Below the pieces are notes generated by a model, which worked only from the letters and a program-made list of their open reading frames with translations, searched no databases and was not told the origin of the DNA. The translations under genes and the position numbers were made by a program. From the NCBI GenBank assembly GCA_945860265.1, contig CAMAQF010000007.1, positions 1-64,000 of the forward strand: a DNA stretch of 64,000 nucleotides, read 5' to 3'. Below, piece after piece: positions 60,666 through 64,000 of this stretch; position 1 is the stretch's first letter, and the number at the start of each line of letters is the position of its first letter. The DNA comes from Emticicia agri (GTDB lineage: Bacteria > Bacteroidota > Bacteroidia > Cytophagales > Spirosomataceae).

Positions 60666-62111
60666 TTATAATTTTGAAGCCACATCACGAATCGTATCCA
60701 ATAAATATACTATCGAAGTTTCAGTTTTTCGGTGATTGATGATACACGCCCTTAGCACAAACTCACCATTTAATTTTGTACTCGTAATAAACACTCTTCC
60801 ATCGGCTTCGAGAGCAGGAATGAGTTTTTGATTAAAATCTGTAATTGCTTCATTATCAGTCAAGTTTCCATTATATCTAAAACACGCCACCGCCAAATCT
60901 GCCTTTGATTTCAGTTCAAAATCGGTCGATTCTTCCACGAGTTTTATCAAATAATTGGTCAAATCAATGTCTTTTTGAATCATATCTCTGATTCGGTCGA
61001 AACCATACGCCTTTATCGACAACCAAACTTTAAATGCTTTGGCATTTCGAGAAAGCTGAAAATAATGCTCGTTAAATTCCAATCGAGCATTGACATTTGT
61101 CTGTAAATCGGTAGCTAAATAATCGGCTTCTTTATAATACGTTTCACGCATTTTGCCCCAATCTTGCACCAAAACACAACCGATTTCAAAAGGTTGATAA
61201 AGCCATTTATGAAAATCAAGGGCAATCGAATCGGCTTTTTCTAAACCTGCATATTTATGTTTGATTGACGGCAAAGCCGAAGCCAAACCACCATAAGCAC
61301 CGTCAACATGAAACCACATTTCGTATTTTTTAGCAATTACCGAAAGCGTTTCCAAATCATCAATTGCACCAGTATTTACCGTTCCAGCATTTCCTACTAT
61401 ACAAAAGGGTAGAAAACCATTGGCAATATCTGCTTGAATTTGCTGTTCGAGTGCATTTAGGTCAATCGTCAAATCGGCATTTGTATCAATTCGGCGAAGT
61501 TGATTTGTACCAATTCCAAGTAATGACAAACTTTTATCGGTGCAATTATGCGTTTCTTTTGAGCAGTAAACCATAATCGGTTTCATTCCGAAAAGCCCAT
61601 TTCGTTTAATATCAAATTTCTTGAAAAAGATATTTCGAGCAACTGTCAAACCTGCCAAATTTGCCTCAGAGCCACCACTAACCATTGCCCCGCCAGCATT
61701 TGGGGTATAATCAATCATTTCGGCCGCCCATTTGATAACACGCTTTTCGATTTCGGTCATGGCTGGGGCTAAATGCCATTTCGTATTATTTTGATTGACG
61801 GTAGAAAGTAGTAACTCAGCAACTGTTGAAATTTGATTCCCGCCTGACATCACATAAGCATACATATTTTTACCCAAATTGCCCGTTGCACTATCAAATA
61901 CTTTTGTTTTCACTTCGTCGAGCAACTCAAAACTATCTTTTCCAATTAGTGGCAAAGGCTCGTCAAACCAGCTTTCAACTTCTTCTTGTGAGTTTACATT
62001 AAAGCCTTTAATTGAATCAAGATTTGCATATTTTTCGAGAATCATTGAAGAAGCTTTGGCCAAAATCTGACTAAATTCTTCTTGACTAAAATCTAAAGTA
62101 TTATTAATCAT
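60666..62111 (-). CDS. PLP-dependent group II amino acid decarboxylase
   Basis: The 481-residue protein matches group II decarboxylases (aromatic amino acid, glutamate, DABA types). It has GNLGKNMYAYVMSGG, GGAMVSGGSEANLAGLTVAR, VGNAGTVNTGAIDDLETL, WFHVDGAYGGLASALP, and the PLP-binding Lys near residue 300 in ALDFHKWLYQPFEIG. It removes CO2 from an amino acid, giving an amine. The specificity cannot be told. It is followed by a GNAT gene that might acetylate the product. Confidence 0.9.
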   Translation of the reverse strand: MINNTLDFSQEEFSQILAKASSMILEKYANLDSIKGFNVNSQEEVESWFDEPLPLIGKDSFELLDEVKTKVFDSATGNLGKNMYAYVMSGGNQISTVAELLLSTVNQNNTKWHLAPAMTEIEKRVIKWAAEMIDYTPNAGGAMVSGGSEANLAGLTVARNIFFKKFDIKRNGLFGMKPIMVYCSKETHNCTDKSLSLLGIGTNQLRRIDTNADLTIDLNALEQQIQADIANGFLPFCIVGNAGTVNTGAIDDLETLSVIAKKYEMWFHVDGAYGGLASALPSIKHKYAGLEKADSIALDFHKWLYQPFEIGCVLVQDWGKMRETYYKEADYLATDLQTNVNARLEFNEHYFQLSRNAKAFKVWLSIKAYGFDRIRDMIQKDIDLTNYLIKLVEESTDFELKSKADLAVACFRYNGNLTDNEAITDFNQKLIPALEADGRVFITSTKLNGEFVLRACIINHRKTETSIVYLLDTIRDVASKL

Positions 62112-62236
62112 AGGTCTTTTTTTGATTAATTTCCATCTCTAGGAACGTTCAAATGGGACGTTATCGAAGAAAATTGTTATAATATTAATTAAAATATTTT
62201 TGCAGAAAGTCCAGATTGGACGTTTCTAAGAAAACT

Positions 62237-62728
62237 TTATTTTATCGTCAATCGGTAAATTTTTAGGCCTTCAATTGCAGGGTGCTTATAGCTTGAGGGT
62301 GTACTTTCAGCAGGCATCAAATCGAAACCATTTCGCTCATAAAACCGATGAGCAGCTTTTGCTGGTGGCGGTGTATCAAGCCATAATTCATGGTAGCCTT
62401 TTTCTTTGGCGTATTGAAGTAAGGTTTCAAAAAGTCGTTGTGCTAAGTTTTCGTCCTTGTTTCCACGCATTGATTTATCCAAAAACATTTTGCGTAGAGA
62501 TGCTTGTCCATCGGTAAGTGGTTCAATACCGATTGTTCCCAGCAATAGGTCATTTTCATCAAGTGCTACCCAAAACCGACCATTCTTATAAAATTCTGCA
62601 ATATTTGGCAAATCGGGTTGGTCTTGTGCGGTTAATCCTAAACCAAATTCGTCGTTCTGAACACCCAAAACTAATTTCTCAACTTGCTTTTGATAATTGT
62701 CTGAATATGTTTGAATCGAAATTTTCAT
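62237..62728 (-). CDS. GNAT family N-acetyltransferase
   Basis: The 163-residue protein has a GNAT core: FWVALDENDLLLGTIGIEPLTDGQASLRKMFLDKSMRGNKDENLAQRLFETLLQYAKEKGYHELWLDTPPPAKAAHRFYERNGF. The acetyl-CoA loop reads RGNKDENLAQRL, where the usual RGxGxG is degraded. The substrate is unknown. It lies 89 bases downstream of the marR gene on the same strand and may be controlled by it. Confidence 0.85.
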   Translation of the reverse strand: MKISIQTYSDNYQKQVEKLVLGVQNDEFGLGLTAQDQPDLPNIAEFYKNGRFWVALDENDLLLGTIGIEPLTDGQASLRKMFLDKSMRGNKDENLAQRLFETLLQYAKEKGYHELWLDTPPPAKAAHRFYERNGFDLMPAESTPSSYKHPAIEGLKIYRLTIK

Positions 62729-62817
62729 AATATATTTTTATTGATTATTATTTCGCATCGGGAATATTCGTATTGAGCATATTCGATACGGAGGTATGCG
62801 ATAAGGGCATACAACTA

Positions 62818-63306
62818 TTATTTTTTTGATTCCTGATACTCTTTCAAGCGTTCGTTATAAGATTTTGAAGCAAAAAATGCCTCCATTTCTTCCAAAGCCT
62901 TCAAAACATTAGTCGATTGAGACTCAACAACTTGTCGATTTACTTCTCGAATATCGTCCCAAATCAATTGCAATTGCGGTAAAAGGTTTATTCCTTTTTT
63001 GCTAAGTTTCAATAATCTTTTACGGGCATCTTCTTTAGATTTTGTGGAAGTTATCCAACCTTTTTTTTCTAATTCTTTGGCCAGCTGAATAACGGCTGGG
63101 TGCGAAATATTGAGTTTTTGTGCAATATCCATAATACCTAACTCTTTTTCATGCGAAAGCAAATAGTAAAGCGGAAACCATTTTGGCTCAAAGTCGACAC
63201 CATTACTATTATAAAACTCCGCTCCTGCTCGCATGATATAATCACTCATACGTTTGAGCCTGCTACCAACAATTAATGGCCCAAGTTTTGAAAAAACATC
63301 TTGCAT
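62818..63306 (-). CDS. MarR family transcriptional regulator
   Basis: The 162-residue protein has a winged-helix domain: WFPLYYLLSHEKELGIMDIAQKLNISHPAVIQLAKELEKKGWITSTKSKEDARKRLLKLSKKG (43-105), with the DARKR wing of MarR proteins and helical dimerisation ends. Its upstream region has a promoter and an inverted repeat covering the transcription start, which suggests autorepression. The GNAT gene downstream is a likely target. Confidence 0.92.
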   Translation of the reverse strand: MQDVFSKLGPLIVGSRLKRMSDYIMRAGAEFYNSNGVDFEPKWFPLYYLLSHEKELGIMDIAQKLNISHPAVIQLAKELEKKGWITSTKSKEDARKRLLKLSKKGINLLPQLQLIWDDIREVNRQVVESQSTNVLKALEEMEAFFASKSYNERLKEYQESKK

Positions 63307-63320
63307 TATGTAATTAGTTA

Positions 63321-63334
63321 CGTAATTGATTACG
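63321..63334. promoter_or_regulatory. MarR operator candidate
   Basis: CGTAAT-TG-ATTACG is a perfect inverted repeat. It overlaps the palindrome TTACGTAA at 63318-63325, and GTAA-TTAG-TTAC lies alongside. It sits between the -7 element and the ATG at 63306, where a bound repressor would block transcription. Confidence 0.55.
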
Positions 63335-63364
63335 CAAATTTAGCACGATTAAAAAGATTTACAA
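63335..63364 (-). promoter_or_regulatory. marR promoter (-33 and -7 elements)
   Basis: On the minus strand TTG (63364-63362), a 19-base spacer and TAAATTTG (63342-63335) fit the Bacteroidota consensus. The operator candidate adjoins the -7 element directly. Confidence 0.65.
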
Positions 63365-63469
63365 GATAGACACGATTATTTTTTGTAGGTTTTTTTAAAC
63401 GAAAAGGGGAATTATAGCTTTTTGGGTTGGTTTGCAGGTATAATTTCTACTTTAATCTTCATATAAAGG

Positions 63470-64000
63470 TTATAGTTTTGCCATTTCCCAGCCCAAAATC
63501 GCTTTCTTTCTAGTCGTTCCCCAGCGATAACCGCCAATTCCACCTACTTTTTGCAGCACTCGGTGGCACGGAATAATGTAGCCTAGTCGATTGCATCCGA
63601 TGGCTGTTCCTACGGCTCTTTGAGCAGTGGGTTTTTCTATGGCTTTGGCTATAGTTTCATAACTTACCATTTGACCAAACGGAATTTTCTAGAGTGCCTC
63701 CCAAACTTTTATCTGGAAATTTGTTCCCAGCATCAAAAGTGTAATTGGTTCGCTTGTGTTAGTGGTTTCGCAGAAAATTTGCTCAATAAATGGCTTCGAT
63801 AATTTATTATCAAATATGAGATTAGCTTTTTCAAAATCCTGTTGTAATTGGTTTATTATCAACTCTTTACTTTCATCATCAAAAAATCTAAAATCGGTAA
63901 TTCCTCGCTCGGTGGTAGCAATTAAGCATTCGCCAAAAGGTGTTTCGTGAATGCCGTAATGAATGGTTAGTACAGCTCCTTTTGCTTTAAATTCAGCAGG
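63470..64000 (-). pseudogene. Ada/Ogt-type methylated-DNA methyltransferase with in-frame stop, cut by window edge
   Basis: One frame runs from the right edge (FKAKGAVLTIHYGIHETPFG onwards) to LMLGTNFQIKVWEAL, meets TAG at 63689-63691, then continues KIPFGQMVSYETIAKAIEKPTAQRAV, IPCHRVLQ (active-site Cys in PCHRV) and GGYRWG to the stop at 63470. In this family WEALLxIPxG is uninterrupted, so TAG replaces a Leu codon. The N-terminal phrase is typical of Ada proteins with an AraC domain, which would lie to the right. The fragment from ATG 63670 keeps PCHRV but lacks most of the fold. Confidence 0.8.

Noticed and set aside
1-64000. tRNA, rRNA, prophage or complete insertion sequence
   Set aside because: I found no cloverleaf-like sequence, rRNA segment, integrase, phage structural gene or transposase.

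Overview
The window looks like chromosomal DNA from a low-GC member of the Bacteroidota, most likely Cytophagales (an Emticicia/Runella-like relative; the genus is a guess). The evidence is: several start regions with the Bacteroidota -7 promoter element TAnnTTTG and no clear Shine-Dalgarno sequence; a metzincin protease with a type IX secretion (T9SS) C-terminal sorting domain; many Sec signal peptides ending in AQ; DUF1501/DUF1553 and PVC-type haem proteins; and dispersed palindromic repeats of a kind common in these genomes. I saw no rRNA, tRNA, CRISPR array or transposase.

Layout. 1-1.3 kb: the tail of a cluster with two sulfotransferase genes and, convergent to them, a 45-residue ORF that looks like a RiPP (lasso-like) precursor. 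1.5-25.7 kb: ordinary chromosomal genes (DUF2911, DUF2237, sterol desaturase-like, sorbosone dehydrogenase-like, PhzF, mtgA, a DUF6883/DUF4926 pair, tsaD divergent from a very large tamB, FMN reductase, ADC-like protein, a secreted metzincin, pepF, an M14 peptidase, YchJ, an alpha/beta hydrolase). 25.9-30.1 kb: a small accessory island with an XRE regulator, a DUF2281/PIN toxin-antitoxin pair, an HNH nuclease, a second XRE regulator, an unknown gene, a truncated gene end and a LlaJI/McrC-like nuclease. 30.2-31.1 kb: two tandem FKBP isomerases, one a lipoprotein and one without a signal. 31.4-42.2 kb: an extracytoplasmic block of DUF1553, DUF1501, a membrane cytochrome, a PVC-type dehydrogenase-cytochrome fusion and ThuA, probably acting together on an unknown (sugar-like) substrate. 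42.5-64 kb: two glycosyltransferase-like genes, a CAP protein, an mqo-SNF2-LysR operon, hutH, a GH20 hexosaminidase, mraY away from a dcw cluster, a YciI-like lipoprotein coupled to an amidase, a glutathionylspermidine synthase-like gene, tpiA, GNATs, a PLP decarboxylase, a MarR regulator and a broken ada/ogt gene at the right edge.

The most interesting points are the candidate lasso-type precursor beside sulfotransferases, the restriction-type island that has lost the gene once translationally coupled to its nuclease, a LysR regulator lacking five residues of its recognition helix, and several decaying genes (YdeI fragment, Ada/Ogt with an in-frame TAG, an NTF2-like gene whose expected ATG reads ATC). 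Dispersed GC-rich repeats sit at gene borders, and one appears to have become the N-terminus of a protein.
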